The notes beneath the pieces were generated by a model that saw only the letters and a program-made list of their open reading frames with translations, was not told where the DNA came from and searched no databases. A program made the position numbers and the translations under genes. DNA of 64,000 nucleotides from Alphaproteobacteria bacterium. GTDB taxonomy: Bacteria; Pseudomonadota; Alphaproteobacteria; SMXP01. The stretch is from NCBI GenBank assembly GCA_028285305.1, contig JANQPV010000021.1:62001-126000 (forward strand). The letters run 5' to 3'. Each line of letters begins with the position of its first letter. Positions within the stretch are counted from its first letter, which is position 1. Shown piece after piece: positions 43,660 through 53,999 of the stretch.

Positions 43660-45275
43660 ACCGGCTCTCCTAAAGCTTGCGCGCGATCGATTCGTGTTTC
43701 CATGTCTTTCTTGATGTGTTTCGCGGCGAAGTAAAGGAACGCAAAGCCAATCGGGTAAGAGATTAGAACAATCATCAGAGCGTTTCGCAGTCCGTCCGCT
43801 TGCGAGGCTCCGCTCTCAACGAAGAAGTCCGATAGCCTCCCCGTTGTATACGGACCAAGAGCGAGGCCGACCAGAGTTAACAGGAGCAGAAACAGGGCCA
43901 TTGCGGACGCCCGCATACGCGGCATGACAAGGTCCATAACCGTCGCGTAGGAGGCGCCGATCCACATGCTTTTCAAAACGTTTGCAAAGAATGCAAGGAT
44001 GTAGACCGAGACGAGATTGGTGCTCAACAAAAACCCGAGACCAACGGGAATGGCGAGCGCCGATGAAAGAACCGCCACATAGATGCGCGAGGCGGCGAAC
44101 CGTTCCTTCAATATATCTGAAACATATCCGGCCGACGTCACTCCGAGCCAGCCGCCGATGGCAGCACCGAGTCCCAGATAGAGGCTGATCTCCCCGGCCG
44201 TCAGATCAAAGGCGCGCATAACGTAAGGAGGCATGAACGCGGCATAGCTATACGTCACAAAAGGAAAAAATGGAAAACCGATGAGCACGAACAACATCGC
44301 TTTCGATTGGAAGATCATGGCGTAAGCGGCGGGATCCTTTAGCCGCAAGCATTGGATCCACGTGATCGTGGCATAAACGCCAAGCCCCAAGGCGATCCAC
44401 TGGATGGGGTCGCCGACCAATTGGACGAGCGTGTAAGCTGCAATTGTCACCGCCATCGCCGCGGTAATGTTGAGCATGTAGTCTTCTTCTTTTGCGCCAG
44501 CTCTCTGCAGTCCTAAGACCGTGAATGGAGGAACCACACATGTAAATTCGTACCAGGCCTGCAGAAACGGTTTGGGATGATCCGGTGTACGGATGCCCTC
44601 ACTGGCACCTCGGATTGGTTCCTTAAGAGTCTTCACCCAGAGGGCCATCAACAGGCCGGGAAGTCCAACGATAACAAAGGCAGCTTGCCATCCCTTCAAA
44701 CCCAGCGGGGCGAGGGAAGGGTCGGGAAAGGCTGCGTTCCAGTTGTCGACGATGAGGCCGCCGAGAAAAATACCAATGCCAGAGCCGATATAGATTCCGC
44801 TGGCATAGATGGCGAGCGCGGTTGCGCGTCGCTCCGGTGGAAAGTAGTCCGACAACAGAGAATTGGCGGCTGGCGAAGCGCTGGCCTCACCGACGCCCAC
44901 GCCGATACGAAACGCAGCAAGGCTGGCAAAGTTTTTGGCAAAGCCCGACATGGCCGTCATGAGGCTCCAAAACCCCAGTCCGATGGAAATGAGCCGGGTG
45001 CGACTCCAAACATCAGCTAGTCGGCCAAGCGGAATTCCAAACACCGCGTAGAAGACCGCGAAGGCCGTTCCGTACAAGAAGCCGAGCTGGGCGTCGGAAA
45101 TCCCTAAATCGGCTTTGATGTCTTCGGCGAGGATTGTCAGTATTTGTCGGTCGATGAAATTAAAGACGTAAACAATCACCAATACGAAGAGCACGTAGTT
45201 TGCGTACCGGCCGCCGACTTCGCTCGAGTTTTCGGCCGCAGAACTCTTGCCCGGTGCTTCGGTCGTATCGGTCAT
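43656..45275 (-). CDS. MFS transporter, spinster-like
   Basis: The protein has 539 residues with 12 membrane helices and a longer central region. The MFS signature between helices 2 and 3 is GIPLGRLADVWSRTR, and the start FVLVIVYVFNFIDRQILTIL is the common form of the spinster/aromatic-acid subgroup. The substrate is unknown. The upstream region is shared with the divergent TetR-type gene, whose operator at 45455-45472 could also control this promoter. Confidence 0.9.
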   Translation of the reverse strand: MTDTTEAPGKSSAAENSSEVGGRYANYVLFVLVIVYVFNFIDRQILTILAEDIKADLGISDAQLGFLYGTAFAVFYAVFGIPLGRLADVWSRTRLISIGLGFWSLMTAMSGFAKNFASLAAFRIGVGVGEASASPAANSLLSDYFPPERRATALAIYASGIYIGSGIGIFLGGLIVDNWNAAFPDPSLAPLGLKGWQAAFVIVGLPGLLMALWVKTLKEPIRGASEGIRTPDHPKPFLQAWYEFTCVVPPFTVLGLQRAGAKEEDYMLNITAAMAVTIAAYTLVQLVGDPIQWIALGLGVYATITWIQCLRLKDPAAYAMIFQSKAMLFVLIGFPFFPFVTYSYAAFMPPYVMRAFDLTAGEISLYLGLGAAIGGWLGVTSAGYVSDILKERFAASRIYVAVLSSALAIPVGLGFLLSTNLVSVYILAFFANVLKSMWIGASYATVMDLVMPRMRASAMALFLLLLTLVGLALGPYTTGRLSDFFVESGASQADGLRNALMIVLISYPIGFAFLYFAAKHIKKDMETRIDRAQALGEPV

Positions 45276-45454
45276 GTCACTTCCTTGTGAGAGCGTGGGA
45301 AGGCCGCGACCCTATTTCCGCTTGCTTGAACTGTAAAGCGGAGAAGAAAATCCAAATTTTTCAATAGCTTGGATCTGATTTCGCTGTTTGCAACTCAGTG
45401 CTGCGGTGGCCAAAATTGACGGATCCTGAACTTTTGATCTATAGAAGTCAGAAC

Positions 45455-45472
45455 ATACCGGCCGGTCGGTAT
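45455..45472. promoter_or_regulatory. TetR-type operator
   Basis: ATACCG-GCCGGT-CGGTAT is an inverted repeat (arms ATACCG/CGGTAT) of the kind bound by TetR regulators. It lies 20 bp before the TTG start of the tetR-type gene. Confidence 0.65.
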
Positions 45473-45491
45473 TGTGGATTAAGGTCTAATC

Positions 45492-46154
45492 TTGAGCCAA
45501 GCATCTACCGAAACGAGGAGTGACGACAGCGCGCCTGTAAAGCCGAACCTGCGTGAGCGTCTCCTCGAGGCTGCGTTTGAGGTCACTTATGCAAAGGGCT
45601 TCCGGTCCTGCGGTCTCAATGACATTTTGGCGCTTGTCGGCGCAACCAAGGGCGCGCTCTATCACCATTTTGGCTCCAAAACTGAGCTTGGATATGCGCT
45701 CGTCGACGAGCATATCAGTCGTTTCGTGCGAGAGAGCTGGATCGAACCCTTGGAAACCGACGGGGACGGGATCGAGGCGATCAAAGAAGCATTTCTTGCC
45801 GGCAGAGAACGCGCGCTCGCTAAGGGGATGCGCGTGGAATATGGCTGCCCCCTGAGCAATCTCGCTCATGAGATGGCGTCCGTGGACGATGGATTTCGAG
45901 AACGGATCGATCGGGTCTTTGCGGAATGGCGGGCAAAGCTGGCAGCGCTCATCGAGAAAGAACAACTTGAGGGCCGTGTCCGCACGGACATCAGTCCCAC
46001 ACAGACGGCAACGTTCATCATATCCAGTTTTCAGGGGTGCATGGCACGTACGAAGATCACGCGTGACCCTGAGACCATGGAGGAAGGCATGGCTGCCTTG
46101 TTCACCTACTTGGATTTGATCCGGGCGGATATGCCGGGCGTAACGCAGAATTGA
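45492..46154 (+). CDS. TetR-family transcriptional regulator
   Basis: The protein has 220 residues and starts with TTG. The N-terminal DNA-binding domain is LRERLLEAAFEVTYAKGF, LNDILALVGATKGALYHHFGSKTEL, typical TetR. The C-terminal domain with a Cys in EYGCPLSNLAHEM resembles the TetR_C subgroup that controls efflux or envelope genes. The same-strand MMPL export genes begin 50 bp downstream. Confidence 0.9.
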   Translation: MSQASTETRSDDSAPVKPNLRERLLEAAFEVTYAKGFRSCGLNDILALVGATKGALYHHFGSKTELGYALVDEHISRFVRESWIEPLETDGDGIEAIKEAFLAGRERALAKGMRVEYGCPLSNLAHEMASVDDGFRERIDRVFAEWRAKLAALIEKEQLEGRVRTDISPTQTATFIISSFQGCMARTKITRDPETMEEGMAALFTYLDLIRADMPGVTQN

Positions 46155-46204
46155 AACAGTGTTTCCGCTTCACCACTGCGGAATGAGTTGTTGGGGATAC
46201 AATT

Positions 46205-48559
46205 ATGAGTGATCACACTGCTGAATATCAGAACGGCAACGGAGGTTTGGTTGCGGGCTATGCACGCCTGATTGTAAATTTGCGATGGCTGGTGATTTTG
46301 ATCATGTTGGGGGTGGTCGGTTTTGTTGGGAGCGGCGGCCGGTTCATCGAATTCTCGGGTAACTACCGTTACTTTTTTGATGAGGGTAATCCCTACCTCC
46401 AAGCGTTCGATAAGATCGAGAAGACCTATTCCAAGTTGGATTCCATCATCTGGGCCATTCAACATGATGAGTTGGATGCCACGGAACAGGAAGTGGCGCA
46501 AATCGTCTACGACTTAACGGAACGGGGATGGCAAGCGCCTTATAGCATTCGCGTCGATTCGTATACAAACTTTCAATACACGCAAGCGTTTGAAGATGAT
46601 TTGGTGGTTGAAGATCTCGTAGATGATCCGTCGACAATCGATCGTGCCCGCGCGGAAGAGTTGAAAAAGATCATCGACCAGGAACCTGCGCTCGCGAAGC
46701 GCATGTTATCCGAAGACGACAAAACCACCATCGTCATGGTGACCTTGAAGATGGACCAGGACAACAATGCGGCCGTGATGGAGATCATGAATTATGCGTG
46801 GGCCGAGGCCGACCGCATCATGGCCGAGAATCCCAATGTCCATGTGGCCGTCTCAGGGTCTGTCGGCATTGCGCATTCTTTTATCACATCCGCCCAGCAT
46901 GACGTAACGACGCTGTTTCCGATTGTGATCGTCATGCTTGTTTTGGCGATGTATCTCTTGACCCGGTCAATCCCCGGGACGCTTGCAACGCTTCTGGTGG
47001 TATTGCCTGCGGCGATCATGACCATGGGGACCGCCGGATGGTTGGGGATACAGCTCTCGCCGCCTTCCGCCAATGCGCCCACTTTGGTCTTGACGGTCGC
47101 GGTTGCGGACTCGATCCATATTTTGGTCACGGCACTGATTGCCATGTATCGTGGGCGGGACAAGCATGACGCCATCGTTGAGAGTTTGCGTGTGAATTGG
47201 GGACCGGTCATGTTGACCAGCGTCACCACGGCGATCGGGTTCGCCAGTCTTAACTTCGCGGAAGCGCCACCGTTCCGGGATCTGGGCACTCTCTCGGCGA
47301 TCGGTGCGCTTTACGCCTGGATCTTGTCGATCACTCTCTTCCCGGCACTCTTGGCTGTTCTTCCGCTCAAGGCGCGAGGCAGTCTGGAAGGCCAAAGCCG
47401 CTTCATGGAGAGTTTCGGCAGAGGGGTGTTGGCGGTTCGCTACCCTCTTTTGATAATTCTCGCAGGCGTCATCGGCTGGTCGGCCTATGCCATCCAAAGC
47501 ATCGAATTCAATGACAACTACGTTGAGTACTTCGATGAGCGCGTTCGCTTCCGCGTTGATAGCGACTGGATGGACGAAAATACAACCGGTGTTGCCCAGC
47601 TCAATTACTCCATGGAGGCGGGGCGCTACGGGAATGTGTCTCACCCTGAGTATTTGCGACTCATTGATGACTTTGCCGAGTGGGCGCGAGAGCAACCCCG
47701 GGTCGAGCACGTGGCCGTCTTTTCCGATGTGATGAAACGCGTCAATAAAAGTATGCACGGGGATGATTGGGACTATTACAGGATTCCAGACTCAACGGAG
47801 GCAGGTGCGCAATATCTCCTGCTCTATGAGATGAGTTTGCCCTACGGCTTGGATCTGAACGACCAGGTGAATATCGATAAAACCGCGACGCGCTTGATCG
47901 TCACATTGGGGAACCTGACGACAAAACAAATAGGTGAGTTTGAGGCTGCCTCCAACGCATGGATGGAGGCCAATATGCCTGAAGACATGCGGGCAAATCC
48001 GGCCGGCCAGTATCTGATGTTCTCCTACATCAACTTCACAAACTTTGAGCAAATGAGAACGGGGACGTTGATTGCTCTACTGATCATTTCGTTCTGTCTT
48101 ATGGTTTCTCTACGCAGTTTCAAACTTGGTCTGATCAGCTTGGTTCCAAATGTGGCGCCTCCTTTGGTCGCTTTTGGGCTCTTTACGCTCTATTCTGTTG
48201 AGGTTGGCTTCTGGTCGTCGTTTATTGTTGTCGTTGCACTCGGCCTTATTGTTGATGCGACCGTTCACTTCCTCAGCAAATACAAGCGCGCCAAAGTCGA
48301 ACTGGGGTATTCGACCCGCGATTCCATCGTCTATGCCTATGGGACTGTAGGGACGGCTTTGTTCGTTGCGACCCTTGCGCTCATCGCCGGGTTTGGCGTC
48401 TTGGCCTACTCGTTTTGGACCATCAACAAGATGCTTGGCATAATGGTCTCTCTCACCATCGCGGTGGCCTTCATTATCGATATGTTGATTTTGCCGGCGC
48501 TGTTGATGCTCTTCGACGGGGATGGGAAAAAGGAAAGTCAAAAAATAGCCACCGCCTAG
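46205..48559 (+). CDS. RND-superfamily MMPL-type exporter
   Basis: The protein has 784 residues with about 12 membrane helices in two halves, each with an SSD-like cluster (for example IVIVMLVLAMYLLTRSIPG and LIALLIISFCLMVSLRSF), and two large periplasmic loops (after helix 1 and helix 7). The first loop has YRYFFDEGNPYLQAFDKIE, a phrase shared by predicted exporters of this group. MMPL/HpnN-type proteins export lipids or large hydrophobic molecules with proton drive. It is followed by a LolA-like protein and an outer-membrane barrel, which would complete the path. Confidence 0.9.
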   Translation: MSDHTAEYQNGNGGLVAGYARLIVNLRWLVILIMLGVVGFVGSGGRFIEFSGNYRYFFDEGNPYLQAFDKIEKTYSKLDSIIWAIQHDELDATEQEVAQIVYDLTERGWQAPYSIRVDSYTNFQYTQAFEDDLVVEDLVDDPSTIDRARAEELKKIIDQEPALAKRMLSEDDKTTIVMVTLKMDQDNNAAVMEIMNYAWAEADRIMAENPNVHVAVSGSVGIAHSFITSAQHDVTTLFPIVIVMLVLAMYLLTRSIPGTLATLLVVLPAAIMTMGTAGWLGIQLSPPSANAPTLVLTVAVADSIHILVTALIAMYRGRDKHDAIVESLRVNWGPVMLTSVTTAIGFASLNFAEAPPFRDLGTLSAIGALYAWILSITLFPALLAVLPLKARGSLEGQSRFMESFGRGVLAVRYPLLIILAGVIGWSAYAIQSIEFNDNYVEYFDERVRFRVDSDWMDENTTGVAQLNYSMEAGRYGNVSHPEYLRLIDDFAEWAREQPRVEHVAVFSDVMKRVNKSMHGDDWDYYRIPDSTEAGAQYLLLYEMSLPYGLDLNDQVNIDKTATRLIVTLGNLTTKQIGEFEAASNAWMEANMPEDMRANPAGQYLMFSYINFTNFEQMRTGTLIALLIISFCLMVSLRSFKLGLISLVPNVAPPLVAFGLFTLYSVEVGFWSSFIVVVALGLIVDATVHFLSKYKRAKVELGYSTRDSIVYAYGTVGTALFVATLALIAGFGVLAYSFWTINKMLGIMVSLTIAVAFIIDMLILPALLMLFDGDGKKESQKIATA

Positions 48560-48642
48560 CCGAACAGTGTCATACAACACTGCATGCTGGTGACGATGTA
48601 GTAGACTATTGAGAATAGGACGTAGAAGAAGGAAGTAAACGC

Positions 48643-49464
48643 ATGAAACTCAAGGCCTTTTTGGGAACGATTGCCGTCACAATGACCGCGGCGGGAGCGG
48701 CATCTGCCGAGTTGCAATTCTCAGATGACCCCACGGTCAAGGGGAGACAAATCGCTGAAGAGTCGGACCGCCGGGACCAAGGGTTCAAAGACAGCGAGTC
48801 CGAAATGCTGATGATCCTCGAAAACGAATACGGCGAGACCAGTCAGCGCGAATTGCGTCAAAAGACCCTTGAAGTTCCCGATCCCAATCTTGGCGACAAG
48901 TCGATGATCGTCTTTGATGTGCCCAAGGACGTCGAGGGTACATCTCTTTTGACGCATGCGAAAATTCTGGATCCGGACGATCAGTGGATGTTTTTACCGG
49001 CGGTGAAGCGGGTGAAGCGGATCTCTTCTTCCAACAAGTCGGGCCCGTTTATGGGCAGCGAGTTCGCCTTCGAGGACTTCTCTTCGCAAGAAGTGGGCAA
49101 ATACGATTACAAATGGCTGCGCGACGAACCATGCCCGGAGCCGGTGGCGGACCGCACCTGTCATGTGGGCGAACGCTATCCCCTCTATGAAAACTCTGGC
49201 TACACCAAACAGATTTCGTGGACGGACACGACCGATTACCAAGCGCGCAAGGTTGAATATTACGATCGCAAAGGGGATCACCTGAAGACACTGTGGCTGC
49301 GTGATTACAAGCAATATTTGGGACAGTATTGGCGAGCGCACGAGCTTTACATGGAAAATCATGTTAAGGGTAAAAAGACCACGCTGAAATGGCTGAACTA
49401 CCAATTTCAAGTGGGTCTTGACGATCAGGACTTCTCTGAGGCGAGCTTGAAACGCGCTCGTTAA
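48643..49464 (+). CDS. Outer-membrane lipoprotein-sorting protein (LolA-like)
   Basis: The protein has 273 residues with a signal peptide (FLGTIAVTMTAAGAASA). The sequence DPDDQWMFLPAVKRVKRISSSNKSGPFMGSEF is the core of the lipoprotein-sorting/LolA-superfamily group that usually accompanies MMPL exporters. It would shuttle a lipid or lipoprotein across the periplasm between the exporter and the outer membrane. It lies 83 bp after the exporter gene. Confidence 0.88.
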   Translation: MKLKAFLGTIAVTMTAAGAASAELQFSDDPTVKGRQIAEESDRRDQGFKDSESEMLMILENEYGETSQRELRQKTLEVPDPNLGDKSMIVFDVPKDVEGTSLLTHAKILDPDDQWMFLPAVKRVKRISSSNKSGPFMGSEFAFEDFSSQEVGKYDYKWLRDEPCPEPVADRTCHVGERYPLYENSGYTKQISWTDTTDYQARKVEYYDRKGDHLKTLWLRDYKQYLGQYWRAHELYMENHVKGKKTTLKWLNYQFQVGLDDQDFSEASLKRAR

Positions 49465-49501
49465 ACGGAGGAGCGGGGGGCAGCGAAATGGGGATCGCGT
49501 C

Positions 49502-50710
49502 ATGTTGAAGGTCAGGCCAAGTCTATTGGCGATTGGCGTCTGCATGGGACTCGGGTCCCCGTTGGCGGCCGAAGACATGGACCTTGATCTTTCCGGGTTT
49601 ATCGAGCCCGAGATCCGCTACTTCATCGAAGACGGCAGCGACCCTAAGCAAGACGAATACAATCTGTCGCTGTCGGTAGATCTCGAAGTGGAGATGCTCT
49701 GGGGCCGGGACCGCCAATTGGTCATCAATCCGTTTGGCCGAGTGGACCAAAACGATCCTAACCGCACCCACGTGGACCTGAGAGAGTTTAAGTACCTCCA
49801 CGTCTTTCCAAATGATTGGGAAGTGCGCGTCGGTGTCGACCGTGTTTTTTGGGGGGTAACGGAATCGATCCACGTCATCGACATCATCAATCAGACGGAC
49901 CAGGTCGAGAACGTGGATGACGAAGATGCGCTTGGTCAGCCCATGGTGAAACTCGGTATACCTACCGACTTGGGTTTGTTTGAATTCTACTATTTGCCCT
50001 ATTCGAGGGAACGGACCTTTCCAAGCCGGGCAGGGCGTCCGCGCACGGATTTTCTTGTGGATGTTGACAATCCGGTTTTTGAAAGCCCCGCAGAGAATTG
50101 GAATCAAGACTTTGCCGTGCGCTGGAGTCAATTCATCGGCGCCTTCGATATTGGTGTTTCGCATTTTTCAGGAACCGGCCGGGACCCTATCTTTCGTCCG
50201 ACCTTTACGGGGACGGAAGTGAAACTGACACCGTTCTATCCGCAGATCGATCAGTCGTCTGTTGATGTACAAGCGACCATCGGACCGGTCCTCTACAAAT
50301 TTGAGGGTTTCTCAAGAAACGAATTTGGTGAGCGCTACTACGCAGCGACAGGAGGGATCGAGTATTCCTTCTATCAAGCGTTCGGGACCCAAGGCGATTT
50401 GGGGATCGTCGCGGAATATGTCTACGACAGCCGAGGCAACGAAGAGGCGACGACGCCCTTTGCCAATGACGCGTTTTTGGGGTTCCGCTGGGCTCAGAAC
50501 AATGAGCAAAGCGCGACCCTCTTGGTGGGGAGCCTTGTCGATGTGGAGACGGGCGCCATGTCCATCGGGCTGGAGGCGGAAACAAGGTACCGGCAAAACT
50601 ACTTCATCACGCTGGAAGGACGCTTTTTCAGCAATATCCCGGACGATGATCTTCTCTTTAGCTCCGCCGATGATGGGTTCATGCAGCTGCGCGTGCAGAG
50701 GTTCTTTTAA
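49502..50710 (+). CDS. Outer-membrane beta-barrel protein of the MMPL export locus
   Basis: The protein has 402 residues with a signal peptide (SLLAIGVCMGLGSPLAA) and a strand-rich, aromatic-rich mature chain ending in MQLRVQRFF, with a C-terminal Phe as in Omp85-inserted barrels. The layout resembles the DUF1302-type or alginate-export-like proteins that sit next to MMPL and LolA-like genes. It is the likely outer-membrane end of the same path. Confidence 0.75.
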   Translation: MLKVRPSLLAIGVCMGLGSPLAAEDMDLDLSGFIEPEIRYFIEDGSDPKQDEYNLSLSVDLEVEMLWGRDRQLVINPFGRVDQNDPNRTHVDLREFKYLHVFPNDWEVRVGVDRVFWGVTESIHVIDIINQTDQVENVDDEDALGQPMVKLGIPTDLGLFEFYYLPYSRERTFPSRAGRPRTDFLVDVDNPVFESPAENWNQDFAVRWSQFIGAFDIGVSHFSGTGRDPIFRPTFTGTEVKLTPFYPQIDQSSVDVQATIGPVLYKFEGFSRNEFGERYYAATGGIEYSFYQAFGTQGDLGIVAEYVYDSRGNEEATTPFANDAFLGFRWAQNNEQSATLLVGSLVDVETGAMSIGLEAETRYRQNYFITLEGRFFSNIPDDDLLFSSADDGFMQLRVQRFF

Positions 50711-50808
50711 GGTCATCAACTCTGTGAGCCACGCCTTTGTGTGTCTTTGCCTTTGCGAAAAGGTCGTGGTAAGCGCTTGGCGATTGATGAGCTAAGCAGA
50801 GAGCTTTC

Positions 50809-52122
50809 ATGGGAAAAGTCGGATTTGTGAGCTTGGGATGCCCAAAAGCCCTGGTGGACTCCGAGCGCATCCTCAGCAAGCTGAGAGCGGATGGCTACGA
50901 GGTGGCGTCGGACTACGAGGGCGCCGACGTGGTCGTCGTGAACACGTGCGGGTTTCTCAACAGCGCAAAGGAAGAATCGCTGGGTGCCATCGGCGAGGCG
51001 ATGACCGCAAATGGGCGGGTAATTGTCACCGGATGCCTGGGTGCAAATCCGGAGGAGGTGACAGGGGCCTATCCAAACGTTCTTTCGGTGACGGGACCCC
51101 ATCAATATGAGGCGGTGGTCGGCGCCGTTCATGATGCTCTTCCTCCGCCCCAAGATAAATTTACCTCCCTTATTCCGCCGGAAGGCGTGAAGCTTACACC
51201 GCGCCATTACGCCTATCTGAAGATTTCCGAGGGGTGCAACCATCGCTGCAGCTTTTGCATTATTCCGCATTTGCGCGGCGACCTTGTCAGCAGGCCTATT
51301 GATGCGGTGCTGAAAGAAGCGGAAAGACTGACCCAAGCTGGTGTCAAAGAGCTGCTTGTCATCTCACAAGACACGAGCGCCTACGGCCTTGACGTCAATT
51401 ACGCCGAGCGAGAATGGAGAGGTCAATCCTATCGGTCCAACTTTTATGATTTGTGCCGCGGATTAGGGGAGTTGGGAGATTGGGTGAGGCTGCATTATGT
51501 CTACCCCTATCCTCATGTGGATGACGTCATCCCGCTGATGGCAGAAGGCGTCATCCTTCCGTATCTGGATATTCCGTTCCAACATGCAAGTCCGCGGGTC
51601 CTGAAAGCCATGCGCCGGCCGGCAAGGGAAGATCGGGTCCTGGAGCGTATTCACTCCTGGCGTGCCCAGTGTCCGGATTTAACGATCCGTTCCACATTCA
51701 TCGTGGGCTTCCCCGGTGAAACGGAGGAGGATTTTGAGCATCTTTTGGCGTGGCTAGATGAGGCGGAAATCGAACGGGCCGGCTGCTTCAAGTATGAGCC
51801 TGTAGACGGGGCTGCCGCGAACGATCTCCCCGGTGCCGTTCCAGAGGAAGTGAAAGAGGAGCGCTATCATCGTTTCATGATCCGGCAACAAGAGGTCAGT
51901 ACACGCTGCCTTTCATCGAAGATCGGCAAAACACTGGACGTGCTGATCGATGAGGTGGACGAAGAAGGTGCTATCGGCCGTAGTAAAGGCGATGCCCCCG
52001 AAATTGATGGCTGTGTTTACCTTAATGGCGACACCGATCTCGTGCCCGGTGAAATCGTTTCTGTGTCGATCGAGCATGCGGATGAGTACGACCTGTGGGG
52101 GTCGCGGCCCTCCGTTTCGTGA
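50809..52122 (+). CDS. rimO: Ribosomal protein S12 methylthiotransferase RimO
   Basis: The protein has 437 residues. The N-terminal MTTase domain has three cluster cysteines (Cys11 in [10 protein letters not shown], Cys47 in NTCGFL, Cys76 in GCLG). The radical SAM cluster motif is CNHRCSFC (Cys143, Cys147, Cys150), followed by the RimO-typical [12 protein letters not shown]. The C-terminal TRAM domain is present. RimO adds a methylthio group to Asp88 of S12. It appears to be a single gene. Confidence 0.96.
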   Translation: MGKVGFVSLGCPKALVDSERILSKLRADGYEVASDYEGADVVVVNTCGFLNSAKEESLGAIGEAMTANGRVIVTGCLGANPEEVTGAYPNVLSVTGPHQYEAVVGAVHDALPPPQDKFTSLIPPEGVKLTPRHYAYLKISEGCNHRCSFCIIPHLRGDLVSRPIDAVLKEAERLTQAGVKELLVISQDTSAYGLDVNYAEREWRGQSYRSNFYDLCRGLGELGDWVRLHYVYPYPHVDDVIPLMAEGVILPYLDIPFQHASPRVLKAMRRPAREDRVLERIHSWRAQCPDLTIRSTFIVGFPGETEEDFEHLLAWLDEAEIERAGCFKYEPVDGAAANDLPGAVPEEVKEERYHRFMIRQQEVSTRCLSSKIGKTLDVLIDEVDEEGAIGRSKGDAPEIDGCVYLNGDTDLVPGEIVSVSIEHADEYDLWGSRPSVS

Positions 52123-52243
52123 GAATTTTAGACGTTCGTTTCACTCAAAATTAGCCATCGGCGTCGTTCCGCTTACTGTAAGTTAGCGCACGCTCTGTAA
52201 CCTAGCGGTCCATCTTGACTGTATGAGTTGCGGAGTACGAGTT

Positions 52244-53989
52244 ATGAACGCCTTAACCCAGCGGGCATGGCACGACGGTGCCGTGCGTTCACCGGCGGAT
52301 AGTATTCAGCTTTGCTTCCGCGATCCTGACATGGAAGTTCTCTCCCGCGGCGCAAGAACGTGGTATGTGTCCGGCGCCCGGTTCAATCCCGATGAAATGT
52401 GGCGCTATCGGATCGATCAACCCGGGGTCGAGGAGTCTCTCTGCCGTCAGTGGAAGGATGTCATTATCGTGCGGACGGAATTGGGTCCGGACGGTAACAT
52501 TGCCGAAGTCAAATGTTGGAAGGGGCTCACTGCCGGCTACGATCTTTACTACGGCCAAGATGCACATGGGCACCTGGTGCTGGCGGACAATTTCGGTGAT
52601 ATCTGCCGCGCGCTGCCTCAAAACAAGCGGGTCCTGTCTGAGAACGGGGCCCTTGATCATTTGCTCTTTCGCGCCGTGCCGACCGAGGAAACCCATTTGG
52701 AGAGCGTACGGCGCGTCGGGTTTGGATGCAGTTTGGCCTTTAGAGCAGATGGGTTTGTCCACCAATATCGGCGTTTCGATCGGGTGAGCGCCGCGTTGGG
52801 TTCGCAGCCGCGCGATCGATACATAGATGCGATCGAAGCTGCGCTCGCCCATTCGATGGCCGGGTTATCGACGACTGAGCGAACCGCGACGCTTTTTACA
52901 GGTGGAATCGATTCAACGTTGGTGCAGAGCTTTTCAGAAGGGGCAAGCACGCCGATCAACGTCGAACCGGAATGCTTAAGCGAAAGTTGGCAATTCCAAC
53001 TCGACTATGCCCGCCAAGCCGCCGAATTGACTGGCAAAGAATTGGTCGGTGTGCCTGTGTCATTGAAAGACACGCGGGACCAAATCCTGTCCGCTATTCG
53101 TCTTGCCGGCTTACCTCAAAGAGATTTTCACACCTTGTTGTGGCCCAGTGCGTTCCGCGCCGATTATGATCTCTATTTGACTGGGGAGCGTGCGGATGCC
53201 CTCTTTGGTTCAAAAGGCGCCAGAGAAGCAAAAGCAGCGTATTGGCTCCTGTGTACAGTGCCCGGACTGTTCAATGGGGACGCCCCACCTGGCGCTTTGA
53301 AGGGGGGCGCCCAAGTTCAGTTGTGGAAGGCCGGAAACAGGCTGGCCAAGCATGCGGGCGATCCATTCGGATTTGCATCTATTCGTTCGTGTGGGGACTA
53401 TACAAATCTGCCTTGGCTTGAAAAGGTCTTCGGCACTGAGCGTGTGCGCGCGCGCATCGAGAACCGTTTCAAATCCTATTTGCGTCAGATTGATCCTGGC
53501 GCCATACCTCGGCATCCGTTCTATCGGCGTCTGTTCCTTGCCCATTGGACGACTTTTTGGTCCACAGAGGAACTGGCACGCATGCGCCAGATTGCGCATG
53601 CGTTAGGCAAGACGGTGTATGCGCCGTTCGCCGCCGGTCCGGTCGTAGATGTCAGTTGCGCCATTCCCGCAGCCGACAAATATGTGCGGGCCTTTCTGAC
53701 CAAACACCTCCTGAAGGCGCTTTTGCATAAGCGTGTGCCTGGCTACCCGACCAGTCAAAGAAAAGGGGTGACGGGGCTCGACTTTGGCAAGCTCTATCGG
53801 TCCGGGGACTTAGGAAATATTTGGGAAGACTACGACGTTCCCGACTTCGTTCCTGCGGAGTGGAAAGATACCGCACTAAAGGCGAGCACCAAACCTTCAG
53901 CGCCTCTGCCAGAGCTGTGTTGGCCGATTGCGAACCTTTCCATATGGAAAAAGGAAGTACTCGATCCGATGGCGGACAGCCGTTCCTGA
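52244..53989 (+). CDS. Asparagine-synthetase-like protein without catalytic N-terminal Cys
   Basis: The protein has 581 residues. The C-terminal ATP-pyrophosphatase domain has the PP-loop as FTGGIDSTL (usually SGGxDS) and TGERADALFGS, so it should adenylate a carboxylate. The N-terminal half has the layout of a glutamine amidotransferase domain, but the protein does not begin Met-Cys, so glutaminase activity is lost. Similar N-terminal loss occurs in lasso-peptide cyclases and beta-lactam synthetases. The ATG at 52244 has GGAG 8 nt upstream; an in-frame ATG at 52223 gives MSCG, where Cys is at position 3, not 2. No precursor peptide or partner gene is adjacent. Confidence 0.8.
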   Translation: MNALTQRAWHDGAVRSPADSIQLCFRDPDMEVLSRGARTWYVSGARFNPDEMWRYRIDQPGVEESLCRQWKDVIIVRTELGPDGNIAEVKCWKGLTAGYDLYYGQDAHGHLVLADNFGDICRALPQNKRVLSENGALDHLLFRAVPTEETHLESVRRVGFGCSLAFRADGFVHQYRRFDRVSAALGSQPRDRYIDAIEAALAHSMAGLSTTERTATLFTGGIDSTLVQSFSEGASTPINVEPECLSESWQFQLDYARQAAELTGKELVGVPVSLKDTRDQILSAIRLAGLPQRDFHTLLWPSAFRADYDLYLTGERADALFGSKGAREAKAAYWLLCTVPGLFNGDAPPGALKGGAQVQLWKAGNRLAKHAGDPFGFASIRSCGDYTNLPWLEKVFGTERVRARIENRFKSYLRQIDPGAIPRHPFYRRLFLAHWTTFWSTEELARMRQIAHALGKTVYAPFAAGPVVDVSCAIPAADKYVRAFLTKHLLKALLHKRVPGYPTSQRKGVTGLDFGKLYRSGDLGNIWEDYDVPDFVPAEWKDTALKASTKPSAPLPELCWPIANLSIWKKEVLDPMADSRS

Positions 53990-53999
53990 CTCCGAATTG

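Noticed and set aside
52123-53989. Lasso-peptide biosynthesis locus
   Set aside because: The synthetase-like protein suggested it, but no precursor peptide, leader protease or transporter is nearby.
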